Notes under the pieces: model-generated
What the model was told of the DNA's origin: nothing
Seen by the model: only the letters and a program-made list of their open reading frames with translations
The model's database searches: none
In this document: positions 41,712 through 51,267 of the stretch, in pieces
How positions within the stretch are numbered: position 1 is the first letter of the stretch
Layout of the letters: every line of letters starts with the position of its first letter
Translations under genes and position numbers: made by a program
DNA from: Nonomuraea deserti
GTDB lineage: Bacteria; Actinomycetota; Actinomycetes; Streptosporangiales; Streptosporangiaceae
Assembly: GCF_004348685.1 (NCBI RefSeq)
Contig: NZ_SMKO01000001.1
Coordinates: 1 to 64,000, forward strand
Direction: 5' to 3'
Length of the DNA: 64,000 bases

Positions 41712-43592
41712 GTGGGGGACGAATGGGCCGGTAGTGACGACGAGATCGCCCGCGCGGTGCTCGCCGGTTCGCCCAATGCCGTCGTGGCGCTCGACCGTGA
41801 CCAGAGCGTGCTGGTCTGGAACGAGGCCGCCGAGCGGCTGTTCGGGTGGACGGCCGAGGACATGCTCGGGCGGCGGGCGCCGATCGTGCCCGGCGAGCTG
41901 ACCGCCGAGCTCAACGCCGTGCTGGAGCGCGTACGCACGGGCGAGTCGGTGTCGCTGCGCACCAAACGCCTGCGCAAGGACGGCGTCCTCCTCGACCTCC
42001 GGGTCGACATCAGCGCCCTGCGCCTGGGCAACGCCGTGGCCGGATACGTCTGCGTGCACCATCCGGCGCGGGCCGACGAGCTGGCCAGGCACCGCATGGC
42101 GCGCAGGGAACGCCTTGTGCGCAGGCTGACGGACGTCGTCGGCGACATCAACTCCGAGCTGGAGCTGTCGGCCGTGCTCGACCGGATCTCGGCCAGCCTC
42201 ACGGAGCTCACCGGTGCGGACGCGGGCGGGTTCGTGCTGATCGAGGGCGACCGGCTGCGGCTGGTCAGCACGTACCAGCTGCCCGAGGCGATCAGGGGAA
42301 CCACCACCGACCTGCGTACGAGCCTCGTGGACAAGCTGTTACGCACCGGCAAGACCGTCATGCTGGAGACGAACGGGCTCGAAGAGCTGGTGTGGGCGCG
42401 GCTGGACGGCCTGCACACGATCACCCTGGGCCTGGCCGCCGTCGGCGGGCGCCCGTACGGAGCCCTCTACGCGCTTTTCGCCCGGCGCGTCCCCGGCCAT
42501 CTCGAACTGGAACTGCTGGAGCTGCTCGCCGGCCATGCGGGCATCGCCGTGGGCAACGCGGTCGCCTACCAGGAGGCGGTGCGGCAGCGGGCCCATGAGC
42601 GGGCCGTCTTCGACGCCAGCGCCGACGGCATCGCCGTGCTCGACGGGGCGGGCCGCGTGGTCCGCTGGAACCCGGCCGCCGCCGCCCTGACCGCGTTCTC
42701 GGCTGACGACGTCATCGGCGGGCCTCCGCCGTTCCCGCTGCCCAAGCCGGGGGAGAAGGTCACGTTCCAGTTGGAGACGGGCCGCTGGCTGGACGTGGTG
42801 AGCGCGCAGATCGAGGAGACCGGCGAGGTGGTCATCGACTTCCGCGACGTGACCGCGGCCAAGGAGCTCGAGGAGGCCAAGGACCTGTTCCTGGCCACGA
42901 CCAGCCATGAGCTGCGCACGCCGATCACGATCGTGCGGGGTTTCGCCAGCACGCTGGACTCGCGCTGGGACAAGCTGAGCGATCCCGAGCGCCGCTCGGC
43001 CGTGCACACGATCGCCGAGCGGTCCAGGTCGCTCGGGCAGCTCATGGACCACCTGCTGCTGGGCTCCAGGGCGGGGGCGGACGAGCTCAAGGTCCGGATC
43101 GAGGAGTTCGACCTGGCCGAGCGGATCCAGGCGGCCACGCTCGGGCTGCCCGTGCTGTCGGACAAGCACCGGGTCGAGGTGACGCTCCCCGACGAGCTTC
43201 CCAACGTGCTGGGCGACGCGCTGGCCACGGACATCGTTCTGGGACAGCTGCTGGAGAACGCCTTCAAGTACTCGCCCAAGGGCGGTTTGATCGCCGTGGA
43301 GGCCTGGCCCGAGGCCGGCAACGTCGTCGTGGTCGTCGACGATGAGGGCGTCGGAATCGCCCCGCCTGACCGGGAGCGGATCTTTGAGCGCTTCGTCCAG
43401 GTGGACAGCGGCGACCGGAGAAGGTTTGGTGGAGTAGGGCTCGGGCTCTACATCGTCCGCAGCCTCGCGAGGGCACAAGGGGGTGACGTGAGCGCCCATC
43501 CGAGACCGGGAGGTGGCACGCGCATGAGGCTCGTTCTGCCCTATCGGATCCGACACACCGATGCGGTAACGAGGCGGTCACAGTTGCGCTGA
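41712..43592 (+). CDS. PAS-GAF-PAS sensor histidine kinase
   Basis: About 626 residues, no membrane helix. PAS 1 (about 10-115), GAF (150-290), PAS 2 (295-380), HisKA with His399 (ATTSHELRTP), and HATPase (N-box LLENAFKYSP, G-boxes DDEGVGIAPPDRE and GVGLGLYIVRS). The start is uncertain: GTG 41712 has GGAGG too close, and GTG 41697 is an alternative. No partner regulator is adjacent, so it is an orphan. The next gene is an anti-sigma-like ATPase, which suggests a link to stress signalling. Confidence 0.9.
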   Translation: MGDEWAGSDDEIARAVLAGSPNAVVALDRDQSVLVWNEAAERLFGWTAEDMLGRRAPIVPGELTAELNAVLERVRTGESVSLRTKRLRKDGVLLDLRVDISALRLGNAVAGYVCVHHPARADELARHRMARRERLVRRLTDVVGDINSELELSAVLDRISASLTELTGADAGGFVLIEGDRLRLVSTYQLPEAIRGTTTDLRTSLVDKLLRTGKTVMLETNGLEELVWARLDGLHTITLGLAAVGGRPYGALYALFARRVPGHLELELLELLAGHAGIAVGNAVAYQEAVRQRAHERAVFDASADGIAVLDGAGRVVRWNPAAAALTAFSADDVIGGPPPFPLPKPGEKVTFQLETGRWLDVVSAQIEETGEVVIDFRDVTAAKELEEAKDLFLATTSHELRTPITIVRGFASTLDSRWDKLSDPERRSAVHTIAERSRSLGQLMDHLLLGSRAGADELKVRIEEFDLAERIQAATLGLPVLSDKHRVEVTLPDELPNVLGDALATDIVLGQLLENAFKYSPKGGLIAVEAWPEAGNVVVVVDDEGVGIAPPDRERIFERFVQVDSGDRRRFGGVGLGLYIVRSLARAQGGDVSAHPRPGGGTRMRLVLPYRIRHTDAVTRRSQLR

Positions 43593-43711
43593 TCTATCGT
43601 CCAATGTGTACAAGCTGTGATCGAGATGCGGTTTCTGGGGTCGGCTAACGGGGCATTTCGGTCGTACCGGGGAGTGTTCCCGTGGGGGGCACAGGGAACG
43701 GGGAGGTGGGT

Positions 43712-44149
43712 GTGTCAAGCGTGGTGCTGCTGCCGTACGCGCCGTCCAGCGTCGCCGTCGCCCGCCAGCGTCTGAGCACTGACCTGCAGGACAGTGGGGT
43801 TTTCTCCGCGGCGATCGACGACGCCGTGCTCGTGGTGAGCGAACTGCTGAGCAACGCGTTGCGGCACGCGCATCCGCTTCCTTCGGGCATGGTGCGGGTC
43901 GCCTGGCTGCGCAACGAGGACCACATCGAGGTGGCGGTGAGCGACGGAGGAGCGGCGACGGAGCCACGCGCCGGCCGCCCTACCCTGTCCTCGCTCGGGG
44001 GCCGGGGGCTCGGCATCGTCGAATATGTGGCGGAAAGCTGGGGCGTCCGGCACGAGGGCGAGACCACGACCGTGTGGGCCATCCTGCCCGCTCCCCACAG
44101 CAACGGCTCGGTGAACGGGCAGGTGGCGACGCTCAGAGAGGCCGGCTAG
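43712..44149 (+). CDS. RsbW-like ATP-binding protein (HATPase_c_2)
   Basis: 145 residues. It is a single GHKL ATPase domain with N-box ELLSNALRHA and G-boxes SDGG and GGRGLGIVEYVAE, the pattern of anti-sigma-factor/serine kinases in Streptomyces and relatives. GTG 43712 was chosen because GGGAGG lies 5 bp upstream. It may bind the STAS protein at 47781, but they are 3.6 kb apart. The 3' end overlaps yidC by 17 bp in a convergent way. Confidence 0.85.
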   Translation: MSSVVLLPYAPSSVAVARQRLSTDLQDSGVFSAAIDDAVLVVSELLSNALRHAHPLPSGMVRVAWLRNEDHIEVAVSDGGAATEPRAGRPTLSSLGGRGLGIVEYVAESWGVRHEGETTTVWAILPAPHSNGSVNGQVATLREAG

Positions 44150-44774
44150 CGAGCACGGCCCGCTCGCTCACGGCCCACGCCGTGGAGACGAGCAGATAGA
44201 TCCCGGCCGCCAGCGGCAACACGAGCACGGCGAGCACGGAACCGTACGGCAGCAGCGGCATGATCTTCTTCATCAGCTCCGGCTGCTCTTCGGTGATCTT
44301 GATCTGCCTGGCGGAGAGCCATGCGACCGCTGCGACCAGTGCGATGACCAAGAAGAAGACCAAAACCGGGGTGCTGACCAGACCGTAATTAGCGATCACG
44401 CCCGCCACCTGCTGCCCCAGCGGAGCCCCGAACAGGTCATGCCCGACCAGCGCGGTCGGATGTGTGGCCACCCGGTACATCAGCCACATGAACGGAAGTT
44501 GCGCCAGCATCGGCATGATCCCGGCGAACGGCGAGCTGCCCTCCTTGGCGTAGAGGGCGGAGACCTCCTTGGCCAGCCGCTCGGGATTGCGCTGGTAGCG
44601 CTTCTGCAGCGCGCGCAGTCTGGGCGCCAGCCTCTCCTTGATCTTGGTGGTGCGGGCCTGGCGCACGTTGAGCGGCAGCAGCAGAAGCCGTACGGCCAGC
44701 GTGAAGAGCACGATGCCGAGCGCGGCATGCCCCCCGGACACGGTGATGACGAACGTGACAAGAGAATCGATCAT
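44133..44774 (-). CDS. YidC/Oxa1-family membrane insertase (paralogue)
   Basis: 213 residues with five helices. It is the short YidC form without the large periplasmic domain. The conserved Arg in the groove is in FTLAVRLLLLPLNVRQA. The region MPMLAQLPFMWLMYRVA is typical. The main yidC is normally next to rpmH-rnpA, which are not here, so this is likely the second copy. It inserts small membrane proteins. The 3' end overlaps the RsbW-like gene. A DUF6412-type gene precedes it. Confidence 0.9.
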   Translation of the reverse strand: MIDSLVTFVITVSGGHAALGIVLFTLAVRLLLLPLNVRQARTTKIKERLAPRLRALQKRYQRNPERLAKEVSALYAKEGSSPFAGIMPMLAQLPFMWLMYRVATHPTALVGHDLFGAPLGQQVAGVIANYGLVSTPVLVFFLVIALVAAVAWLSARQIKITEEQPELMKKIMPLLPYGSVLAVLVLPLAAGIYLLVSTAWAVSERAVLASRPL

Positions 44775-44828
44775 GAGCCCTGTTTCTTCGCGAGGGAGGA
44801 AGGGCTCATCCGGCCTACGCCTGAGGAG

Positions 44829-44850
44829 CCCCGCTTGGCAGGAAGCGGGG
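44829..44850 (-). terminator. hairpin between DUF6412 gene and yidC
   Basis: CCCCGCTT (44829-44836), loop GGCAGG, AAGCGGGG (44843-44850), 5 nt after the stop of the upstream minus-strand gene. Confidence 0.6.
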
Positions 44851-44855
44851 CATGC

Positions 44856-45056
44856 CTAGGGCGCGCGTGGACGCGGGCGTCCGGCCGCGTCGGGGTCGCG
44901 CAGGCGCTGGAACGCCGTGCGCCGCGCGTAGGTCAGCGGGAAGCGCCGCGGCTCGCCGCCGAAGGCGGGCAGCAACGTGGCCGCCCAGGTGACCAGCAGC
45001 AGGACCGCCACCAGGGTGATCCCCGCCAGCCACGGGTCGAACAGGAGTTGCGTCAC
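44856..45056 (-). CDS. small membrane protein (DUF6412-like)
   Basis: 66 residues. One helix (about 11-30, AGITLVAVLLLVTWAATLLPAF) and a basic tail (YARRTAFQRLRDPDAAGRP). This type is found next to the short YidC gene in other actinobacteria. GTG 45056. A 15-bp tandem repeat (CACCGGCTCAGTGC) straddles the start. Confidence 0.7.
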   Translation of the reverse strand: MTQLLFDPWLAGITLVAVLLLVTWAATLLPAFGGEPRRFPLTYARRTAFQRLRDPDAAGRPRPRAP

Positions 45057-45074
45057 CGGCTCAGTGCCACCGGC

Positions 45075-45248
45075 TCAGTGCGACCGCGAGGACTTGCCCA
45101 TCACCGTGACCACGACGAAGACGAGCAGAGCGACCACGCCGATGATCAAGGCGACCTTGAGCAGCCCCAGCACCATCGGCAGGAGGAAGTTGAACAACAC
45201 GAAGAGACCCAGCAAGGTCCCGAGAACGAGCATCACGACTCTACCCAT
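45075..45248 (-). CDS. small hydrophobic membrane protein
   Basis: 57 residues, almost entirely two helices (VVMLVLGTLLGLFVLFNFLLP and VALIIGVVALLVFVVVTVM) with a short basic tail (GKSSRSH). ATG 45248 is chosen; ATG 45269 is an alternative. It lies upstream of the DUF6412-like gene on the same strand. Function unknown. Confidence 0.6.
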   Translation of the reverse strand: MGRVVMLVLGTLLGLFVLFNFLLPMVLGLLKVALIIGVVALLVFVVVTVMGKSSRSH

Positions 45249-45339
45249 GAGGCCACCGTACGTCCTCATGGCATGATCCGCGACGCTTACGAAGTAATGA
45301 CGTCCTTGCCGCCTTCGTGAAGCCGGGCCGTACCGTGAA

Positions 45340-46040
<701 letters not shown>

Positions 46041-46041
<1 letters not shown>

Positions 46042-47174
46042 TGCCTCTGACGACCGCCCTGACCCAGCCGGCGGTGGCCGTCGGCGACCTGGCCATGGTC
46101 GTCGCCGTGACCGCCGGGCTCGGGCTGCTGATCGCGTTCGCGGGCGTCGCGGTGATGTGGCGGCTGCGCACCCGTTCGATCGGCGTGATGCTGGCCGTGG
46201 TCGTGGTCGTCGCCGTGGCGGCCACGCTGGCGGGCGTCGTGGCGATCATCATGAAGATGATCATCGCGGGGGCGGTCAAGGACTTCGTGCTGAGCGTGGT
46301 GACCGTGGGCGGGCTCGTGGGGCTCGGGGTCGCGTTCGTGCTGGCCAAGCGGGTGGTCGGGGAGAGCAGGCGGCTGGTGGCCGCCGTACTCCACCCGCCG
46401 TTCGTGGCGCCCAAGGGGCTGCCGGCCGAGCTCCAGACGATCGCCAACACCCTGGAGGAGGCGTACGCGCGCGAGCGGGCACTCGAAGGGGCGCGCCGGG
46501 AGCTGGTGGCCTGGGTGAGCCACGACCTCCGTACGCCGCTGGCCGGGATGCGGGCCATGGCCGAGGCGCTGGAGGACGGCGTGGTCTCCGACCCCGGGAC
46601 GGTCGCGCGCTACCACGGGCAGATCAAGCAGGAGGTGGAGCGGCTCTCCGCGATGGTGGACGACCTGTTCGAGCTGTCACGCATCCACGCAGGCGCCCTG
46701 CGGCTGTCGCGGGCCAGGATCGGGCTGGCCGACCTCGTCGCCGACACCCTGGCAGGGGTCGAGCCGCTGGCCCGCGCCAAGGGCGTGGTGCTCACGGCCG
46801 AGGCGGCGGCCGCCGTGCCCGTGGAGGCCGACGCGGGGGCGCTGGGGCGGGCCCTGGGCAACCTGGTGGTCAACGCCATCCGGCACACGCCGTCTGACCA
46901 GGCCGTGGTGCTGCGGGCCCGCGTGGACGACACGGGCATGGCATGTCTGTCGGTGACCGACTGCTGCGGGGGGATCCCCGAGGAGGATCTGCCCCGGGTG
47001 TTCGAGGTGGCTTTTAGAGGGGAGGCCGCACGCACTCCTACGGCCGACGGTGGGGCAGGGCTCGGGCTGGCCATCGCGCAGGGGATCGTGGAGGCGCACG
47101 ACGGGAAGATCGAGGTGGTCAACGACGGGCCGGGGTGCCGGTTCGAGATCCGGCTTCCCCTGGTCGCCGGCTGA
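46041..47174 (+). CDS. sensor histidine kinase
   Basis: 377 residues. Three helices lie at about 15-40, 48-73 and 80-103, with almost no outer loop. The HisKA has His161 (WVSHDLRTPLAG), and the HATPase has NLVVNAIRHTP and GGAGLGLAIAQG. Cys residues in TDCCGG replace the usual D-x-G of the G1 box, so ATP binding may be altered. It pairs with the regulator upstream and senses probably from the membrane. Confidence 0.9.
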
Positions 47175-47186
47175 TGCCTCGGGTGC

Positions 47187-47636
47187 TCAGGCGCTTTCCG
47201 GAAGGTCGACGTCGGATCGGGGCAGGCCGAACGACTCCGACATTGCCCGAAATGTCGGGCAGGGCCAGCGCCACATGCAGCTCCTGCACCGCAGGATCGG
47301 ATGGGCCGTGTCACTCGTGATGCCGCCCGCGTCCCTCGGCTGGTGGAGGTCGAGCAGCCTGAGCCCGAGCTCGGAGAACCTGAGCAGGTCGGCACGCGCG
47401 CCGGCGAGGAAGTCGAGGTCCTCGACCGCGAGCCGGGTGCGGATGGGGACATAGCCTTCGTGGTTCACCAGACCGCGGAGGCGTCCTGCTTCGTCATCCC
47501 ATGAGGTGGCCTTCTCTGTGCGGATGAGGATGGTCTCCAGCCGTTCGCGGAGCCCCTGACGCTGAGGATCTTCAGGATTGTCTGCGTTCATCGATCCGAG
47601 GGCCCGCCAGACGTGCCCCAGCCCCTCCTTCGCCAT
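47187..47636 (-). CDS. hypothetical protein with Cys-rich C-terminus
   Basis: 149 residues (134 if it starts at ATG 47591, which looks natural as MNADNPED). It is soluble, with charged helices and a C-terminal motif ILRCRSCMWRWPCPTFR with three cysteines that could bind metal. I do not recognise a named family, although this tail seems familiar in actinobacterial small proteins. It converges with the sensor kinase gene upstream (12-bp gap). Confidence 0.6.
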   Translation of the reverse strand: MAKEGLGHVWRALGSMNADNPEDPQRQGLRERLETILIRTEKATSWDDEAGRLRGLVNHEGYVPIRTRLAVEDLDFLAGARADLLRFSELGLRLLDLHQPRDAGGITSDTAHPILRCRSCMWRWPCPTFRAMSESFGLPRSDVDLPESA

Positions 47637-47780
47637 GACGCGGTTGCCAGTTCCGATGTCACGCTGTCAAGCTTCGCGTACTCTCCGTTTCCATGGAGCC
47701 CAAACGGAGGACAAAAACCTGTGGTTGCCCTATCGGCGTGACAACGTGACCGGAAGCCTCCGCGCCGCTAGCCTGCCCAT

Positions 47781-48128
47781 GTGGAGCTCAAGGTCTCGAC
47801 TCGATCACAGGCCGGGTGCGCGCTCGTCGCCATCACCGGAGAAATCGACCTGTACACGGCGCCCCACCTGCAGTCCGAGTTCACTCGGCTCCTGCAGGAA
47901 GGGCCAAGCCGGGTGGTCATCGACATGTCCGCCGTGGATTTCTGCGACTCCACGGGGATGAACGTGCTGCTCTCGGCACTCAAGCGCATGAAAGAGCAGG
48001 GCGGGGCGCTCGACGTGGCCGCGCCGCGTCCCGCCGTACGCAAGATCCTGCAGGTCACGGGGCTCGACTCGGTGTTCACCGTGTACGACGAGGTGCCGCA
48101 GGAGTTTCTCATAGCCGAGGGATCATGA
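47781..48128 (+). CDS. STAS-domain anti-sigma factor antagonist
   Basis: 115 residues. Phosphorylatable Ser57 lies in DFCDSTGM, and ITGEIDLYTAPHL is the family start. When not phosphorylated it binds the anti-sigma kinase and frees a sigma factor. GTG 47781. The stop overlaps a 14-codon mini-frame (ATGA, 48125-48169) that leads into the next gene. A RsbW-like ATPase is 3.6 kb upstream. Confidence 0.93.
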   Translation: MELKVSTRSQAGCALVAITGEIDLYTAPHLQSEFTRLLQEGPSRVVIDMSAVDFCDSTGMNVLLSALKRMKEQGGALDVAAPRPAVRKILQVTGLDSVFTVYDEVPQEFLIAEGS

Positions 48129-48158
48129 CGGAAGCCGCGCGTGCGGAGGTGACGCCCG

Positions 48159-48887
48159 ATGGGCGGTGACACGGCGGCCGTCATCCCGGCCGCCAACGAG
48201 GCGGACCGCATCGCGGCCACCGTCAGGGCTGCGGCCGCGCTGCCCGGCGTCGACCTCGTCGTGGTCGTCGACGACGGCTCGTCCGACCAGACCGGCCGGG
48301 TCGCCCGCGCTGCCGGCGCCCGGGTGGTGCGCCACAGCCGCAACAAGGGCAAGGCCGCCGCGATGGAGACGGGCGCGGAGTCCGTACGCCTCCTCGACGA
48401 GGACGCCGCTCCCCGCCATCTCCTCTTCCTCGACGCCGACCTGGGCGACACGGCCCAGGCCGCCGCCCCGCTCATCGAGCCCGTACGCGCGGGCGAGGCC
48501 GACATGACCATCGCCGTGTTCACCACCCGGGTGCGGCTCGGCGGCCACGGCTTAGTCGTCCGCCTCTCGAAAGAGGGCATCCGCCGGGCCACCGGCTTCG
48601 AGCCCGCCCAGCCGCTCAACGGCCAGCGCTGCCTCACCAGGGCCGCTTTCGAGGCGGCCAGGCCGCTGGCGCACGGGTTCGGCGTGGAGACGGCGCTGAC
48701 GATCGACCTGTTGCGCAAGGGGTTCCGGGTCACCGAGGTCGAGGTCGACATGGCACACCGCGCCACCGGCACCGACTGGCGGGCGCAGCTCCACCGGGCC
48801 GTGCAGCTGCGCGATGTGGCGCGCGCGCTGGCCACGCGGGAGCCGCTTGTCACGCAAAATCTGGACAAACTTCGCTTCAAACGCTGA
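48159..48887 (+). CDS. GT2-family glycosyltransferase
   Basis: 242 residues, GT-A fold. It has VVVVDDGSSDQTG for the nucleotide sugar, the DXD motif in FLDADLGD, and QPLNGQRCLTR near the acceptor site. No membrane helix is present, unlike most polyprenyl-phosphate transferases. The ribosome site GGAGGT lies 10 bp before ATG 48159. The acceptor is unknown; it may make glycolipids or a glycerate. Confidence 0.88.
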   Translation: MGGDTAAVIPAANEADRIAATVRAAAALPGVDLVVVVDDGSSDQTGRVARAAGARVVRHSRNKGKAAAMETGAESVRLLDEDAAPRHLLFLDADLGDTAQAAAPLIEPVRAGEADMTIAVFTTRVRLGGHGLVVRLSKEGIRRATGFEPAQPLNGQRCLTRAAFEAARPLAHGFGVETALTIDLLRKGFRVTEVEVDMAHRATGTDWRAQLHRAVQLRDVARALATREPLVTQNLDKLRFKR

Positions 48888-48924
48888 CCATCTTCCGTGC
48901 GCCAAACGTTCCAGGCTTGCGCGC

Positions 48925-49125
48925 GTGAGGACGTCCGGCTGTGGGGCGTGAGGACGTCCGGCTGTGGGGCGTGAGGACGTCCGGCTGTGGGGCGTGAGGA
49001 CGTCTGGTTCTGGGGCGCGAGAGCGCCTGGTTCTGGGACGTGACAGCGTCGGCTCTGGGACGTGAAAGCGCCTGGTTCTGGCGTGAGGACGTCCGGCTAT
49101 GGGCGTGAGACGTCCGTTCTTGCGG
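48925..49125. repeat. 23-bp tandem repeat, nine units
   Basis: Unit GTGAGGACGTCCGGCTGTGGGG plus C. Three perfect copies start at 48925, 48948 and 48971; a fourth at 48994 has two or three changes. Five degenerate copies (21-23 bp) follow to 49125. The core GGACGTCC is palindromic. Confidence 0.9.
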
Positions 49126-49491
49126 CGAGGACGGTTGGCTCCCGCGCGCGAGGAGTCCAGGCACCCTGAGCGGTGTCCCGGCCCTCGCCGCTCTGTTCCA
49201 TCACCGGGGCCCTGCCTCCCCGGCCTGACCGTTCACAAGAACCGCCTTCGACGGACCATTGAGGCACTGCAGTCGCCCGTGCGGTCGTCCACAGGGGACT
49301 GCCTTCGCTCGTGCGGTGGTTCACTGAGGGACCGCCTCTGGCCGTCCGAGCCGTCCGGGCCGTCCGGGACCGCCTCTGGCCGTCCGGGGCCGTCCGGGCC
49401 GTCCACAGGGGATCTCGTTCCCGGGACTGGTTGTCCACAGGCGAGCGCCCGTCCGTCCGGAGCCCCCTTGCGAGTGTGCTGGAATCTTCCG
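49126..49491. other. intergenic region with degenerate repeats and DnaA-box-like sites
   Basis: About 365 bp rich in GCCGTCCGGG repeats. Three sites share GTCCACAGG: TCGTCCACA (49285-49293), CCGTCCACA (near 49399-49407) and TTGTCCACA (49431-49439). The last is a perfect actinobacterial DnaA-box consensus. No gene is seen. Confidence 0.5.
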
Positions 49492-51267
49492 GTGACTTCG
49501 CAATCGTGGCGCGACAAGGCACGAGGTCGGCTCGGGTGGGCGGCCACGGCGGCGATCGGCGCCTCGATCCTGCTGACGCTCACCATCGGCCTGCTCGGTC
49601 CTTCGCCGATGGTCCCCGCGTTGACCGGCCCTGCCTGGCAACCGCCCTACTCCTTCGATGTCCGGCCCGATCCCCATCTCACGATCGCCATGGCCGCCGC
49701 CGCGCTCGTCCTCGGCGGCCTCGGTCTCCTGCTCGCCCTGTCCCTCACCCGCAGTCCCAGGGTCCACCCTGGTCTCGCGCGTTCGGCGGTCATGATCGGC
49801 TGCCTGGCGGCGGGCGCGCTCGCGTTCCTGCCTCCCTCGGGTTCCGGTGACCACCTCAACTACGCCGTCTACGGCCGCATGGTGACGCTGGGCGTCGACC
49901 CCTATGCTCACGGCGCGGTGGATCTTCCCGGCGACCCCATCGCTGGTGCGGTCGAGGAGCCGTGGCGGGAGGAGCCGAGCGTTTACGGCCCGGTCGCGAC
50001 GGCTCTGCAGGCGGCGGCGAGCTGGGTGGGCGGCGACTCGCTCCGGCTGACGATCTTCGTGCTGGCCCTGTTCAACGCCGCCGCGTTCATCGTGACGGGC
50101 CTGCTCGTCGACCGATTCGCCAGTGACGACCCGGCAAGACGCCTGCGCGCCGCGTTGTTGTGGACGGCCAACCCGCTCCTGCTCTACCAGCTGGTGGCGG
50201 GCATGCACGTCGACACCCTCGCCATCGCCTGCATGGTCGCCGCCCTGCTGTCCAGGGCTCGCCCCGCAGGTTCTGGTGTCCTGCTCGGCCTCGGCGTGGC
50301 GATCAAAATCAACGCCGGTCTCGTCGCCCTGGGCCCGGCCTGGGAGTTGCGACGGCGCCCTGCCCGTCTGGCGCTCATGGCCGGGTGCGCCCTCGCGGTG
50401 GTGGTCGCCGGTTACGCGATCGTTGGCACGGCGGCGATCGAGCCGATGACCCGCACCAGCAAGGCGATCTCGCACGTCTCGGTCTGGAAACTCGTCCAGG
50501 GCTGGCTGCAGTCCGTCGTGGGCACCGGCAGCGCCTACCGAGGAGAGATCCAGGTGGGCTCCCTCCTGGTGCTCGCACTCGTCGCCTGGTTCCTGTTCCG
50601 CCTCGCATCCGGCGCGGCGCCCGATTCCGGCGCGACACGGGCAGCGGGTTCCGGCGCGGCCGGTTCTGGTGTGGTGTCGAAATCTGGTTCTGGTGCGGTC
50701 CCGGGTTCTGGTGTGGTGTCGGGATCTGGGGAGTCGTCTGGAGCTGGTTCCGGCGCGGACGTTGGTCGGGCTGGGGTGTCTCCTGCTGGTTCGACTCGGG
50801 CTGGGGCGTTCCCTGCTGGTTCGACCCGGGTCGGGGCATTGCCTGCCGGTTCGGCGGCCCGGTCCGGCCTGGGTTTCCGCATTGGCCGGGCCCGGGGTGG
50901 TGTGCCGGATGGGGGAGGCCTGGAGGCTCCGGTCGTGGCGACGGTGCTCGTGGTGGCGTACGTGTTCGCGACCCCCTACATCCTGCCGTGGTACGACGGG
51001 TTGGCGCTTGGGCTGCTGGCGCTCGTGGGGGCGTCGGCACTCGACGGGTTCGTGGTCGCGCACCTGCTGGTCCTGTCGCTGGCCTACCTGCCGGCCAGGG
51101 TGGAGAGCCAGCCACAGGACCTCGAGTGGCTCAGGACGGTGCTCAGGCCTCAGCTCGCGTGGGCGCTGCTGGCCCTGACCGTGGCGTTGCTCGTGTGGGC
51201 GTGGCGAGCTGCAGGGCGCGTACGCACGCCGCCAGCGTCAGCGGCACGGCGACCGTCAACGCCATAG
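49492..51267 (+). CDS. GT-C-type membrane mannosyltransferase-like protein
   Basis: 591 residues with at least ten helices. The first outer loop has the acidic motif GDHLNYAVYGRMV with DPYAHG, the pattern of polyprenol-phosphate-mannose-dependent transferases (MptA/MptB type). An insertion of about 87 residues (374-460) rich in Ser/Gly/Ala, with three 10-residue AGxSPAGSTR repeats, splits the hydrophobic C-terminal part. GTG 49492 is chosen (GGAA only weakly as ribosome site). The 3' end overlaps the next gene by 125 bp in convergent orientation. Confidence 0.8.
   Translation: MTSQSWRDKARGRLGWAATAAIGASILLTLTIGLLGPSPMVPALTGPAWQPPYSFDVRPDPHLTIAMAAAALVLGGLGLLLALSLTRSPRVHPGLARSAVMIGCLAAGALAFLPPSGSGDHLNYAVYGRMVTLGVDPYAHGAVDLPGDPIAGAVEEPWREEPSVYGPVATALQAAASWVGGDSLRLTIFVLALFNAAAFIVTGLLVDRFASDDPARRLRAALLWTANPLLLYQLVAGMHVDTLAIACMVAALLSRARPAGSGVLLGLGVAIKINAGLVALGPAWELRRRPARLALMAGCALAVVVAGYAIVGTAAIEPMTRTSKAISHVSVWKLVQGWLQSVVGTGSAYRGEIQVGSLLVLALVAWFLFRLASGAAPDSGATRAAGSGAAGSGVVSKSGSGAVPGSGVVSGSGESSGAGSGADVGRAGVSPAGSTRAGAFPAGSTRVGALPAGSAARSGLGFRIGRARGGVPDGGGLEAPVVATVLVVAYVFATPYILPWYDGLALGLLALVGASALDGFVVAHLLVLSLAYLPARVESQPQDLEWLRTVLRPQLAWALLALTVALLVWAWRAAGRVRTPPASAARRPSTP
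50659..50859. repeat. in-frame repeats in GT-C gene
   Basis: An array of GGTTCTGGTGTGGTGTCG-like 18-bp units (about 50659-50749) precedes three 30-bp units at 50770-50799, 50800-50829 and 50830-50859. All preserve the frame and encode a Ser/Gly/Ala-rich linker. Confidence 0.85.
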
